Shown in pieces: positions 16,859-26,011 of a DNA stretch of 64,000 nucleotides (the stretch's first letter is position 1; every line of letters begins with the position of its first letter). The notes under the pieces are model-generated. The model made no database searches. It was given only the letters and a program-made list of their open reading frames with translations, and was not told the DNA's origin. Where the stretch lies: positions 283,867 to 347,866 of the forward strand of contig JAEWQB010000024.1 of assembly GCA_023460395.1 (NCBI GenBank), in the 5' to 3' direction. The position numbers were made by a program, and so were the translations under genes. This stretch comes from Pseudomonadota bacterium. Lineage in GTDB: Bacteria; Desulfobacterota; Desulfovibrionia; Desulfovibrionales; Desulfovibrionaceae.

Positions 16859-17473
16859 CTACGCCTCCCTCTCCCCGCACGCATGCGTGACTAAAAAGGA
16901 GAGCACCTCGGCTTGCTCACGGTCCGGCTGGAGGAAGCATCCGCCAAGGCCTATCTTATCGCGCCGCTGGTGCATATGGCGGGGACCGAACCGGTACAGC
17001 AGGTGTTCGGGGTCGTCTGGACGCAAGGCGCGGAGCGCTTTGGGCAATGAAAAGTGCAGGTATGCGGGCAAATCGGCAAACCCGTCCACAGAAAGGGGGA
17101 GCGCACCCATCTCTCCTCCGGTCAGCTCCACAAATGCGCCGAAAAACGACACGTTGCGCATCACGCCGGTTACTCCGTGCGACTTCGTGCCCCCCACAGT
17201 CATGACCACGGGCAAATCTACAGCGCAGCGAACACTTTGCCGCTCCGATTGCCCGCATTCTAACCGCTTCAGGATGCGGCTTTTGCGCATATCCTCCCCG
17301 TACTGGAAGTATACCGCGCTCGCGGCATCCCACAATTCTAGCGCGGCCTGAGGAGAATCTCCCCGCGGACCAGATTTTTCACACTGCTCACAGGATACAA
17401 AAAAATACACTCCGTCGTGCCGCAAAAGGACAGAACGCCCCCCGCAGCCCGCACAACTCTTTGGCGCACTCAT
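16859..17473 (-). CDS. Zinc-ribbon plus PilZ domain protein
   Basis: The first 50 residues form a zinc ribbon, CAGCGGRSVLLRHDGVYFFVSCEQC followed by aromatic residues, resembling the ribbon of restriction-alleviation proteins of the Lar type. A PilZ-like domain follows: RQSVRCAVDLPVVM (basic RxxxR-type c-di-GMP contact) and GVMRNVSFFGAFVEL, close to the D/NxSxxG motif. The C-terminal half is less certain. A c-di-GMP-responsive role is inferred. GGGGGAG lies just before the ATG. A diguanylate cyclase is encoded 13 kb away. Confidence 0.65.
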   Translation of the reverse strand: MSAPKSCAGCGGRSVLLRHDGVYFFVSCEQCEKSGPRGDSPQAALELWDAASAVYFQYGEDMRKSRILKRLECGQSERQSVRCAVDLPVVMTVGGTKSHGVTGVMRNVSFFGAFVELTGGEMGALPLSVDGFADLPAYLHFSLPKALRALRPDDPEHLLYRFGPRHMHQRRDKIGLGGCFLQPDREQAEVLSFLVTHACGEREA

Positions 17474-17695
17474 GAACTCCCCCCTCTTCCGTTACTCCTC
17501 CCCCGATTCCACTATACGCAGTCGGGGCGCAGAAACAAGCAACTTTGCGCCAGACGCACAGCCCGCGTTGCGGCTCCGCCCGCGGGGCGCCCCCTGCTCC
17601 CCGCCCACCGCGCCAATTTACGCATAACCGCAGACTGTTAGCAGAAAAAAGTAAGGCGTCTTGCCGTTTGTTCCTGAAGAGACTACCCTTTCCGC

Positions 17696-18829
17696 ATGCT
17701 GCACCCCCACGACCACCCCGCGTTTTCCGCCGCTTTGCTCCATTGGTTCGCCCACTCCAAACGGCCCCTGCCATGGCGGCAGACATACGCCCCCTACCAT
17801 GTATGGATTTCAGAAATTATGCTTCAGCAAACGCAAATGGAGCGTGGGGTTAGTTTCTTTCTCCGCTGGCTGGACCGTCTGCCGGACATCGCCGCCGTGG
17901 CGCAAGCGGATGAAGCCACCTTGCTCAAGCTGTGGGAAGGGCTTGGCTACTACTCCCGGGTACGCAATCTGCACAGAGCCGCACGCCAGATTATGGAACG
18001 GCATGGCGGCGTCTTCCCGCACAGGCTGGCAGACATCCGCGCTCTTCCCGGCATAGGCGACTACACCGCGGGTGCCATTGCCTCCATTGCGTTTGAGCAA
18101 GATGTGGCCTGTATTGATGCCAATGTGGAACGTGTTATCGCGCGCGTATGCGACATTGATACCCCGGTGAAACTGAAAGAAAACAGGGCGTTCATCCGCT
18201 CCACAACGGAAGCGCTGCTGCCTGTGGGAAAAGCGCGTGATTTTAATCAGGCCATGATGGAATTGGGTGCGCTGGTCTGTTCGCGCAAGGCGCAGTGCGG
18301 CATCTGCCCGGTGAGCGGCTGGTGCGAGGCTCTGCATCTTGGCGTCATGGCGGATCGCCCCGTTCCTCCCACCCGTAAGGGCATTCAACATCTGGACGTG
18401 GCCACGGGAATTTTAATCCACGATGGGCGGATCTATCTGCAAAAACGCCCGGAACACGGGGTGTGGGCAGGTTTTTGGGAATTCCCCGGAGGCTGCGTTG
18501 AAGAAGGGGAAACCCCGGAGCAAGCCGTGGTGCGGGAATTCATGGAGGAGATGGAATTCGCCGTGGAACCGCTGGATAAAATTACTGTTATCACCCACGG
18601 CTACACCCGGTATCGTGTAACCCTGCACTGTTACTACCTGCGGCTGCGCGAAACAGGGTCTGCGGCAAAGCAAGACGCCGCCCCCGTGCCCGCTTTGCAT
18701 GCGGCTACGGAATACCGCTGGGCGAGGTTTCGCGACCTTGCGGATGTCACTCTTCCGGCGGGGCACCGTAAACTGGCGGATTTTTTAGCAACGGATCTGC
18801 GTCTGGATGCCTTGCTGCACGCCCGGTAA
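17696..18829 (+). CDS. mutY: A/G-specific adenine DNA glycosylase
   Basis: MutY removes adenine mispaired with 8-oxoguanine. The 377-residue protein has ISEIMLQQTQ, the helix-hairpin-helix LPGIGDYTAGAIASIAF, and the catalytic region IDANVERVIAR. A [4Fe-4S] set CSRKAQCGICPVSGWC has spacing 5-2-5, one residue less than in E. coli. The C-terminal domain keeps an intact Nudix box (GCVEEGETPEQAVVREFMEE), whereas in most MutY proteins this domain has lost that motif; so the domain may keep nucleotide hydrolase function. No good ribosome binding site precedes the ATG. Confidence 0.93.
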   Translation: MLHPHDHPAFSAALLHWFAHSKRPLPWRQTYAPYHVWISEIMLQQTQMERGVSFFLRWLDRLPDIAAVAQADEATLLKLWEGLGYYSRVRNLHRAARQIMERHGGVFPHRLADIRALPGIGDYTAGAIASIAFEQDVACIDANVERVIARVCDIDTPVKLKENRAFIRSTTEALLPVGKARDFNQAMMELGALVCSRKAQCGICPVSGWCEALHLGVMADRPVPPTRKGIQHLDVATGILIHDGRIYLQKRPEHGVWAGFWEFPGGCVEEGETPEQAVVREFMEEMEFAVEPLDKITVITHGYTRYRVTLHCYYLRLRETGSAAKQDAAPVPALHAATEYRWARFRDLADVTLPAGHRKLADFLATDLRLDALLHAR

Positions 18830-18912
18830 GAAGTACCCGCCTCAGCCCGACCGCTTCACTTTATCGCCAACGGGGCACCCTGTCCCTATCACACCAAAGC
18901 CGGGAACGCTGC

Positions 18913-20073
18913 TCACATGGTGAACATAAGCATGTTAGGACGTTCGGCTATCTGCGGCACCTCGGCAAACTCCCGTTCCGCGTTTTCCCGCATGCGAACC
19001 ATGGAATCTCCCGCGATGAGCCGACCAAACAGCCGGTTGCCGTAGGTAAAATTAGCGGCATAATAAAGCGCAAATTTCTTGTAGAACTTGATGGCGCGGG
19101 AAGGGATCGTCCACGCTTCAACCGCATCCAGAAAGGCGAACAGAACTTCCCGGTATGTTTCCGGCGTAGGGATGAACCCTTGCGTCCATTCGGCGAACAC
19201 CCATGGGCGGGCAATGCCGATACGCCCCAGAGATACCCCCTGACATCCCGTGGCGTCCAACATCGCCGCACAATCACGGGGGGAAAACACGTTGCCGTTA
19301 CCAAATACCGGAACGGAAACCGCCTCCCGCACAAGCCGGATATGATCGATACGCGGCGGGCGACTCCGCCTGTCCGGCGCTATCCGAGGGTGAAAGGTTA
19401 ATGCGTCCGCTCCCGCTTGCTCCAGCATACCGGCAAAGGCCACGGCAGGCTCCGGCTCCGGTTGCCAGCCCGTGCGAAACTTAACCAAAACGGGAATGTC
19501 CACAGCGGCGCGAACCCGCTCCACCATACGGCAGGCCCGCTCCGGGTCGCGCAACAAATCCGCACCGCAACCGCGTTGCACTATGGGCGCCACAGAACAG
19601 CCCATATTGATATCCACGCCCCAAAATCCTTCTGCCTGCACCCGTTCCGCAGCGCGGGCCATATCATCCGGGTCTTCGCCAAATATTTGACACACCAGCG
19701 TCTCCAATTCCTCCGGCCACCAACTGAACACTGGCGAAGCAGAAGGCTTTTCCGTGGGTAGGGCCCGTGCGCTGCACATGCCGGTAAACTGCAATCCCCA
19801 CCCGCCAAAGCGGGCCGCCATGCGACGGAAGGCCACATGCCCCAGTCCTGCCATGGGAGCAAGACAGAGCCGATTGCGCACCACGCGCCCGCGAATGTTC
19901 AAAGGCTCACACAGACGCTCCCGGAGAGACGATGGGACGGACGAACTTCCCTCTGATTGGTGAGGGAGTTCTCTCTCTGCATTCACCGAAGCAACCAAGG
20001 ACCGCTCGCCGTCCGGGATGCCGGGCAGTCCCGTCCCCTCCGCCGTTTGGTGTTCTGTCAGACCATATGCCAC
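18913..20073 (-). CDS. tRNA-dihydrouridine synthase
   Basis: This FMN enzyme reduces uridines in tRNA D loops. The 386-residue protein has LCLAPMAGLGHVAFRRM (barrel entry), VDINMGCSVAPIVQRG, VLVKFRTGW, ALTFHPRIA and VFGNGNVFSP, which agree with the Dus TIM barrel. The catalytic Cys is present in NMGC, but the next residue is Ser instead of the near-invariant Pro. The first 60 residues are a non-conserved extension. The start lies 3 bases after the yfcE stop, so the two are coupled and yfcE comes first. Confidence 0.88.
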   Translation of the reverse strand: MAYGLTEHQTAEGTGLPGIPDGERSLVASVNAERELPHQSEGSSSVPSSLRERLCEPLNIRGRVVRNRLCLAPMAGLGHVAFRRMAARFGGWGLQFTGMCSARALPTEKPSASPVFSWWPEELETLVCQIFGEDPDDMARAAERVQAEGFWGVDINMGCSVAPIVQRGCGADLLRDPERACRMVERVRAAVDIPVLVKFRTGWQPEPEPAVAFAGMLEQAGADALTFHPRIAPDRRSRPPRIDHIRLVREAVSVPVFGNGNVFSPRDCAAMLDATGCQGVSLGRIGIARPWVFAEWTQGFIPTPETYREVLFAFLDAVEAWTIPSRAIKFYKKFALYYAANFTYGNRLFGRLIAGDSMVRMRENAEREFAEVPQIAERPNMLMFTM

Positions 20074-20076
20074 GGG

Positions 20077-20670
20077 CTATCTCGCCTCCCGGTCAGAACG
20101 GGCAGTTCCGGCAAGCGGATACTCCAACGCAGTGCGACCTTCCAAGGTGCGCACACGAAACACGCCATTTTCGTATAGACCAAAAGACGCCTCGTAGCCT
20201 TCCTTGGGTAAGGAGCACGAGCCGGGGTTCCACACAGCGCCCTGCCCCAGCGGGTGCGCACGGGGAATATGGGTGTGCCCGTACACAAACACGTCGCCCG
20301 GAGACAACGGCGGCAAGGACGCCTCACCCCACAAGTGTCCGTGGGTGAGAAACAGCCGGGTGCCATCCAGCGTGAGCCACGAAAAATCCGCCCGCGCCGG
20401 AAATTCGAGGAGCATCTGGTCCACCTCGGCGTCGCAATTTCCCCTCACCGCCACAATGCGATCCTTCCAGCGATTAAGAAAGGACGCGGTTGCTCTGGGG
20501 TCATACCCTGCGGGCAGGGGATTGCGCGGACCGTGGTACATCACATCTCCCAGCAAAACGACCATGTCCGGTGCTCCGGGCGTGCCCGGCTCCGTGGCAC
20601 CCGCCGCAGCGAATACCGCCTCCACAGCGGGGAGCGATCCGTGAATATCTGACAGGAACAGCAGTTTCAT
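20077..20670 (-). CDS. yfcE: YfcE-family phosphodiesterase
   Basis: This 197-residue manganese-type phosphodiesterase has all motifs: FLSDIHGS, LLGDVMYHGPRN, VRGNCDAEVDQ, FLTHGHLWG and VYGHTHIPRAH. E. coli YfcE cleaves phosphodiester bonds in artificial substrates; its natural substrate is unknown. It precedes and is coupled to the dihydrouridine synthase. An hsp20 gene ends 115 bases upstream on the same strand. Confidence 0.9.
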   Translation of the reverse strand: MKLLFLSDIHGSLPAVEAVFAAAGATEPGTPGAPDMVVLLGDVMYHGPRNPLPAGYDPRATASFLNRWKDRIVAVRGNCDAEVDQMLLEFPARADFSWLTLDGTRLFLTHGHLWGEASLPPLSPGDVFVYGHTHIPRAHPLGQGAVWNPGSCSLPKEGYEASFGLYENGVFRVRTLEGRTALEYPLAGTARSDREAR

Positions 20671-20784
20671 GAAGTATCTCCAAAAAAGAACACCGTGGCC
20701 TCACGGGCACGGTGCGCAGTTCCGCTTCTCCGGCCTGCCAGTCGGGGACACGGAACCATCGGGGTGAAAGATTGTGATGCGGGA

Positions 20785-21156
20785 CTACAGCACAGTTATG
20801 GTAATGCGCCGGGGCGTTTGCTCCTCACGCCGTGGGATAAAGATAGTCAATACGCCATTGGTCAGCTTGGCTCCCACATGCGCTTTATCCATGGGGTCCG
20901 TAAGCGAAAACTGGGCAAAATATTCCGCATCGCTAAATTCCATGGCGTGAACCCGTTCTCCGCCATGCAGCCCGAAGTTGGTGCGGGCCTGCACGGAAAG
21001 TTCATCATCTTCAATGTGCACCACAAGGTCGCTGTGCTTCACACCCGGCATATCTAAATACAGATAAAAGCCGTCTTCGCGTTCCACAAAATCCGCCGCG
21101 GGGCGAATGCGCGGGGGCTTGCCCCGCCGTTCCGAAATATGATTTCGATCGTCCAT
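20785..21156 (-). CDS. Small heat-shock protein Hsp20 (second in tandem)
   Basis: This 123-residue alpha-crystallin-fold holdase probably prevents aggregation of unfolded proteins. DFVEREDGFYLYLDMPGVKHSDL and the C-terminal ...AKLTNGVLTIFIPRR hold the standard GVLTI-type block. The N-terminal arm is short and rich in charged residues. It follows another hsp20 gene by 29 bases; the two differ, and may form mixed oligomers. The C-terminal IxI-type anchor is RITITVL. Confidence 0.88.
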   Translation of the reverse strand: MDDRNHISERRGKPPRIRPAADFVEREDGFYLYLDMPGVKHSDLVVHIEDDELSVQARTNFGLHGGERVHAMEFSDAEYFAQFSLTDPMDKAHVGAKLTNGVLTIFIPRREEQTPRRITITVL

Positions 21157-21185
21157 ACCCGCTCCCTCTACTGATCTCGCACGGC

Positions 21186-21599
21186 TCAGGCCGATTGGAT
21201 ATGAATGGTCTGCGGCTCCACGCGGCTGGCCTTGGGCAAAACCACCTCCAACACGCCGTCGCGCATGGTGGCCCGCACAGCATCCGCATGTATCGGCACA
21301 TTAATACGCACCACGCGCTGAAAAGGCCCGGTGGGCCGCTCCTGCCGGTAATAACGCCCTTGCACCGGGTTCAGTTCCCCCTTGAGCACCAGCGTCTTGT
21401 CCGTGAGCGACAGCTCCACGTCGTCCAGTTCCGCACCGGGAATAAGCGCGCGCACAATAATGGCGGCGTCATCCTCGCCGATATACAGGGGCGGAAAAGC
21501 AAATCGCCTTCCCCCTGCGGCATATTGCTGAGTGTTGTCACCCATCAGGCGATCCAGCAAATGCGGGAAGTCGTAAAATGCGCTGATATCCATAACCAT
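21186..21599 (-). CDS. Small heat-shock protein Hsp20 (first in tandem)
   Basis: This 137-residue alpha-crystallin protein has IVRALIPGAELDDVELSLTD and RDGVLEVVLPKA. The C-terminal motif is IHI. I chose the ATG preceded by GGAGG at 7 bases, which removes about 100 residues of spurious upstream reading frame. It lies between the Trm112-like gene and the other hsp20, all on the minus strand. No CIRCE element was found upstream of the three genes. Confidence 0.9.
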   Translation of the reverse strand: MVMDISAFYDFPHLLDRLMGDNTQQYAAGGRRFAFPPLYIGEDDAAIIVRALIPGAELDDVELSLTDKTLVLKGELNPVQGRYYRQERPTGPFQRVVRINVPIHADAVRATMRDGVLEVVLPKASRVEPQTIHIQSA

Positions 21600-21625
21600 T
21601 GCAATTCCTCCACCCGGTAAAGGGC

Positions 21626-21847
21626 TTAGTCCCTGACGGCGGGAGCCTGCTTGGCATCCCGCGCACCCTGCCGCCACGCATCTTCGGGCACGGCTTCCTC
21701 CACCAACATAACCGGAATGTCTTCCCGGATGGGATACACTACCCGGCATGCGGCACAGGAAAGCCCTTCCTCTCCCGCTTCCAGCAGAAGCGATCCATGG
21801 CACCGGGGACAGGCAAGAAGGTCCAACAACTCTGTATTCACAGCCAC
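21626..21847 (-). CDS. Trm112-like zinc-ribbon protein
   Basis: This 73-residue protein is a Trm112/YcaR-type small zinc protein: LLDLLACPRCHGSLLL, then LSCAACRVVYPIREDIPVMLVEEA. Two CxxC pairs bind zinc. Trm112 proteins activate methyltransferases in other organisms; bacterial forms are mostly of unknown role. The GTG start has AAGGAG upstream. It heads the run Trm112-hsp20-hsp20. Confidence 0.88.
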   Translation of the reverse strand: MAVNTELLDLLACPRCHGSLLLEAGEEGLSCAACRVVYPIREDIPVMLVEEAVPEDAWRQGARDAKQAPAVRD

Positions 21848-22098
21848 AAACGTGCTCCTTGGCTAAGGCATGCAACAGTAAATTGACCATCATGCTCAGG
21901 CACGGGCACAACCGGTCCCGCTTCCGAAGCGCTCCGCAACGATCTCCACCATACCTGCAACAGAACCGTTGCTCAAGCCGTCACCGCAGGTCATACGCGC
22001 ACTACTGCGCCCGGTCTATTTGACAGGCCCCTCTCTCATACGTACATCAGTATCCTTGAAGCGATTGTCAACGCCGCAGCGGCGAATATGGGAGTCAT

Positions 22099-22965
22099 AT
22101 GTCTCGCACATACATCGACCTGCACACGCACTCCACCGCATCGGACGGAAGTGAAACACCTGAGGATCTGGTCACTCTCGCCAAACGGGCCGAGGTCGTC
22201 ACCATGGCCCTTACGGACCACGATACCACGGCTGGCGTGGAAGAAGCCATGGAAACAGGCCAAAAGCTGGGCGTAGAGGTGATTCCCGGTTGCGAACTCA
22301 GTGTGCGCACGGAATTGGGGGAATTGCACATTCTGGGGCTATGGCTTCCGCCGGACGCGCCCCGGTTGCACGCCGCCATGGACGACCTGCGCCAGAACCG
22401 GGCCAACCGCAATCTGCTTATTGTAGAAAAACTCCGCTCGTTGGGCATGGATATCCAGTACGACGAAGTGTTGGCTCTCGCCGGAGACGGCTCCGTGGGC
22501 CGCCCCCACATCGCTCGCGTCATGCTGGCTAAGGGCTATGTTCACTCGTTACGTGAAGTGTTTGACAGGTACCTTGGCGAAACCGGAGCAGCCCATGTGC
22601 CCAAAAAAGTGCTCTCTCCCAAAGAAGGGGTAGAGTTGCTGAAGGCAGAAGGCGCAACAGTCTCTCTTGCCCACATGTTTCTGCACGGATACCCGGAAGA
22701 CTGGCTTGAAGATATGGTGTCTTCCCTCGCGGGATACGGCATGGACGCGCTGGAAGCCTACCACAGCGAGCACGACGCGCACGCCACCCGATGCGTAGTC
22801 GATATTGCCGCACGGCATGGCCTTGCCCTGACCGGCGGTTCGGATTATCACGGCGCGGTCAAGCCGAACATCATGCTAGGCCGGGGCAAAGGGGGCCTCT
22901 ACGTCCCCCCCCTTACTCTGAACGACCTGAAGTCCCGCCGCCGCGCCAAAGGGCTGCCGGTATAG
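22099..22965 (+). CDS. PHP-domain phosphoesterase (TrpH/YciV-like)
   Basis: The 288-residue protein has the PHP motifs YIDLHTHSTASDGS, ALTDHDT, PGCELSV and GGSDYHGAVKPN, with His and Asp residues for a three-metal site. Family members such as E. coli TrpH (RNase AM) degrade 3',5'-nucleoside bisphosphates or short RNAs 5' to 3'. GGGAG lies 5 bases before the ATG. It is divergent from the Trm112/hsp20 run. Confidence 0.88.
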   Translation: MSRTYIDLHTHSTASDGSETPEDLVTLAKRAEVVTMALTDHDTTAGVEEAMETGQKLGVEVIPGCELSVRTELGELHILGLWLPPDAPRLHAAMDDLRQNRANRNLLIVEKLRSLGMDIQYDEVLALAGDGSVGRPHIARVMLAKGYVHSLREVFDRYLGETGAAHVPKKVLSPKEGVELLKAEGATVSLAHMFLHGYPEDWLEDMVSSLAGYGMDALEAYHSEHDAHATRCVVDIAARHGLALTGGSDYHGAVKPNIMLGRGKGGLYVPPLTLNDLKSRRRAKGLPV

Positions 22966-23077
22966 TCCCCGGAAAATGCACTGCCACTGCCCAAGAGCGT
23001 GGCGGACGTTTCTCCTCGCGGAAACTGGCGATAGCCTGTTAACACCCCAAACTAATTCATTTTATTGAATATGCCGT

Positions 23078-24481
23078 ATGCCCGCACCACACGCCATGCC
23101 TAAACCGCGCCCTGCCGCCTCTTTGCCGTCCGCCATCCGCGCAGGCGGCGAAGCTTCCCGCACGGAAACCGCACAATCCTCTCCTTTCCCAGCCGCTGAA
23201 ACGGCCCCCAATTCCCCCCGTTCCCGCAGTCTGCCGGAATTGCTCTGCCCCGCCGGAGATATGGACAGACTGGAGGCCGCCCTTACCTACGGAGCAGACG
23301 CCTGCTATCTGGGTGGCTCCACCCTGAGCCTGCGCGCGGGAACCCAAGGATTTGACTCCGCAGCGCTGGCACAGGCCTGCACCACCGCACACGCGCGGGG
23401 AGCAGCCATTTATTATACGTTGAATATCCTGCCGCACGAGACACATCTCGCCGCCGTGGCTGCCACGCTGGAGCATTTGGCTGCCTCCGATGTGGATGGC
23501 ATCATCATCGCTGACCCCGGCGTTCTGCGCATGGCCCGCCGCTATGCGCCCGAAAAAACCATTCACCTGAGCACTCAGGCCAATACCGCCAATAGCGAAG
23601 CGGTGGGCTTCTGGCACGATATGGGAGTCCGCCGGGTAAATCTGGCACGCGAACTGGACGCGCGGGCCATTCGCCATCTCGCCCGGACCTACCCGGATAT
23701 GGAATTGGAAGTTTTTGTTCACGGTGCCATGTGTCTGGCCCTGTCAGGCCGGTGCCTGCTCTCCGCGTGGCTGAACCGCCGCCCCGCCAATCTCGGAGAA
23801 TGCACCCATCCCTGCCGGTTTGAATATCGCGCGACCAACGCCGCATGCGCCCCGTGCCCTCCGCACAACGATTCCCTGCTGTGTGTGGAAGAAAAAACCC
23901 GCAACGACGGCTCCATGTGGGAAATAACCCGCGAAGAGCCGTACAGCGCGTTCTGGGCTCCAGAAGATCTCTGCCTTGTCCGATACGTGCCGTGGTTTAT
24001 CCGCACCGGCATTGCCTCCCTCAAAGTGGAAGGGCGCATGAAAACCCCCGGATACGTGGCCCATGTGACCGACGTCTACCGCACCGCGCTTAATGAGGCA
24101 GCCGCAGGCACCTTTCGTCCACAAGTCTACCTCGCGGAATTGCTCAACACAGCCTCGCGTCCGCTGACCACGGGTTTCTTTTTGCCCGCCGGACGCCGCG
24201 CGGCGCAGCAGCCGCTCTCCGCGCAACAACGGCGGCCCATAGTGGCCCAAGTGTGCGAACGCCTTGGCGACTCAGCATGGCGCGTAGCCGTGCGCTCCCC
24301 TTGGACAGCGGACCGGTCCATACAAATTATGCTCCCCGGCCTGCGCCGCCCGGAACTTGACCACCAGCACTACCAGTTAGAAAATCACCGGGGAGAAACC
24401 GGGGGTACAGTTCACCCCGGCATGGACGCTATTTTGCGCTGCGAATCGCCCCTGCTTCAGACTGGAATTTTTCTCCGGTAG
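23078..24481 (+). CDS. Peptidase U32 family protein (tRNA/rRNA hydroxylation family)
   Basis: U32 proteins include TrhP and RlhA, which work in hydroxylation of RNA bases, and the family often carries an iron-sulfur cluster. The diagnostic block is VFVHGAMCLALSGRCLLSAWL followed by GECTHPCRFEYR, with cysteines in MC, RC, C and C positions. LLCPAGDMDRLEAAL marks the N-terminal part of the barrel at about residue 56. The first ~50 residues are low-complexity and probably not conserved, and there is no ribosome binding site, so the true start may be later. Length 467. Confidence 0.85.
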   Translation: MPAPHAMPKPRPAASLPSAIRAGGEASRTETAQSSPFPAAETAPNSPRSRSLPELLCPAGDMDRLEAALTYGADACYLGGSTLSLRAGTQGFDSAALAQACTTAHARGAAIYYTLNILPHETHLAAVAATLEHLAASDVDGIIIADPGVLRMARRYAPEKTIHLSTQANTANSEAVGFWHDMGVRRVNLARELDARAIRHLARTYPDMELEVFVHGAMCLALSGRCLLSAWLNRRPANLGECTHPCRFEYRATNAACAPCPPHNDSLLCVEEKTRNDGSMWEITREEPYSAFWAPEDLCLVRYVPWFIRTGIASLKVEGRMKTPGYVAHVTDVYRTALNEAAAGTFRPQVYLAELLNTASRPLTTGFFLPAGRRAAQQPLSAQQRRPIVAQVCERLGDSAWRVAVRSPWTADRSIQIMLPGLRRPELDHQHYQLENHRGETGGTVHPGMDAILRCESPLLQTGIFLR

Positions 24482-24586
24482 GCAACGATGCTTTTGAAGA
24501 ATGCGGCGGCTCAGAAAATTTTCCCCTGAGATTACCTTCCGCCATTCAGAAGCGCGGCATACACGCTGGTTAGGCAGAAAAAATAC

Positions 24587-24619
24587 AAAAGGCCCCTTTT
24601 TCACAAAAGGGGCCTTTTT
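24587..24619. terminator. Bidirectional intrinsic terminator
   Basis: A perfect 14-bp hairpin (arms AAAAGGCCCCTTTT and AAAAGGGGCCTTTT, 4-base loop) lies between the convergent U32 gene and glnA. T-runs in both directions make it bidirectional. Confidence 0.93.
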
Positions 24620-24658
24620 CGTGTCTTGTAGTACAACGGCCTCAGGCAGAGGCAAAAC

Positions 24659-26005
24659 CTATAGCATGGGCAGGTAGCGCTTCATCTCATATTCAGACAC
24701 ATGGGTGCGGTAGCCGTCCCATTCAATGAGCTTATTGCCCACAAGATTCTTATGAAGATGTTCGCCGAGCAGGCTCTGCATCAGTTTAGATTCCCGCAGG
24801 GCGATGGCGGCTTCGTACAAAGAGCCGGGAAGAGACTCAATGCCCTTCGCGGTGAGGTTTTCACTTTCCATGGCGAAAATGTTTTCTTCCACTGCGGGCG
24901 ACAGTTCATAGCCCTTTTCTATGCCTTCCAACCCAGCGCCCAGTGTGACGGCAAAGGCCAAATAGGGGTTTGCTGCCGGGTCCGGGCTACGCAGCTCAAT
25001 CCGGGTAGCGGCCTCCTTACCCGGCTTATACATGGGCACGCGAATGAGCGCGGAACGGTTGCGCTGCGCCCATGCGATATACACAGGTGCCTCATAGCCC
25101 ACAACCAGACGCTTGTAGGAATTTACCCACTGGTTGGTGACGCAGGTAAATTCTTTGGCATGCCGCAGCAACCCGGCGATGTAGGCGCGGGCTTCCGTTG
25201 ACAGGTGGTGCGGGTCATTCGTGTCAAAAAAGGCGTTGCGGCCATTTTTAAACAGCGACTGATGAATATGCATTCCCGAACCGTTTTCGCCGAAGATGGG
25301 CTTGGGCATAAAGGTGGCATAGCACCCGTGCTTGCGGGCCACTTCCTTGACCACGACCTTGTAGGTCATGGCAATGTCAGCCATTTTGAGCGCTTCGTTG
25401 TAGCGCAGGTCTATCTCGTGCTGGGACGGAGCCACCTCGTGGTGCGAATACTCCACGGGAATGCCCATGCGCTCCAGCGAGAAGATAATATCCCGGCGCA
25501 CATCGTTGCCCAGATCCTGCGGGGGAGCGTCAAAATATCCACCGGAGTCTAGCGGTCTGGGATCTTGCGAACTGGCAAAGAGAAAGAACTCCAGCTCCGG
25601 TCCCACATAATACGTGTATCCCTTCTGGGCTGCGCGCTCCACATGCTTACGCAGGATATAGCGCGGATCGCCTTCATAGGGAGTGCCGTCGGGGTTCTTA
25701 ATATCGCAGAACATACGTGCCACAGGCCGGTCCAGAGGCCGCCATGAGCAGATCTGAAACGTGGATGCGTCGGGGAAGGCAATCATGTCCGATTCTTCAA
25801 TCCGGGTGAACCCCAAAATTGAGGAACCGTCAAACCCCATCCCCTCTTCAAATGCCCCTTCCAGTTCGCTGGGAGTCACCTGAAAACTTTTCAGGTTGCC
25901 CAGAATATCCACAAACCAGAACTGCACGAAGCTGACGTTACATTCTTTTACGGCTTTAATGACATCATCGCCGTTCTTGCAATTGAATACGGGGTAACTG
26001 CTCAT
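24659..26005 (-). CDS. glnA: Glutamine synthetase type I
   Basis: It makes glutamine from glutamate and ammonia with ATP. The 448-residue protein has MGFDGSSILGF, YVGPELEFFLF, NGSGMHIHQSLF, RVPMYKPGKEAATRIELRSPDPAANPY and a C-terminal ending at MKRYLPML. The length and the missing adenylylation-type segment (no NLYxLP sequence near residue 380-400) suggest the GSI-alpha type, which is controlled by feedback and not by adenylylation. A GTG two codons earlier is an alternative start; GGAGG lies 10 bases from the ATG. On the minus strand TTGCTT and GATACT, 16 apart, about 150 bases upstream, may be the promoter. Confidence 0.95.
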   Translation of the reverse strand: MSSYPVFNCKNGDDVIKAVKECNVSFVQFWFVDILGNLKSFQVTPSELEGAFEEGMGFDGSSILGFTRIEESDMIAFPDASTFQICSWRPLDRPVARMFCDIKNPDGTPYEGDPRYILRKHVERAAQKGYTYYVGPELEFFLFASSQDPRPLDSGGYFDAPPQDLGNDVRRDIIFSLERMGIPVEYSHHEVAPSQHEIDLRYNEALKMADIAMTYKVVVKEVARKHGCYATFMPKPIFGENGSGMHIHQSLFKNGRNAFFDTNDPHHLSTEARAYIAGLLRHAKEFTCVTNQWVNSYKRLVVGYEAPVYIAWAQRNRSALIRVPMYKPGKEAATRIELRSPDPAANPYLAFAVTLGAGLEGIEKGYELSPAVEENIFAMESENLTAKGIESLPGSLYEAAIALRESKLMQSLLGEHLHKNLVGNKLIEWDGYRTHVSEYEMKRYLPML

Positions 26006-26011
26006 TGGCAC

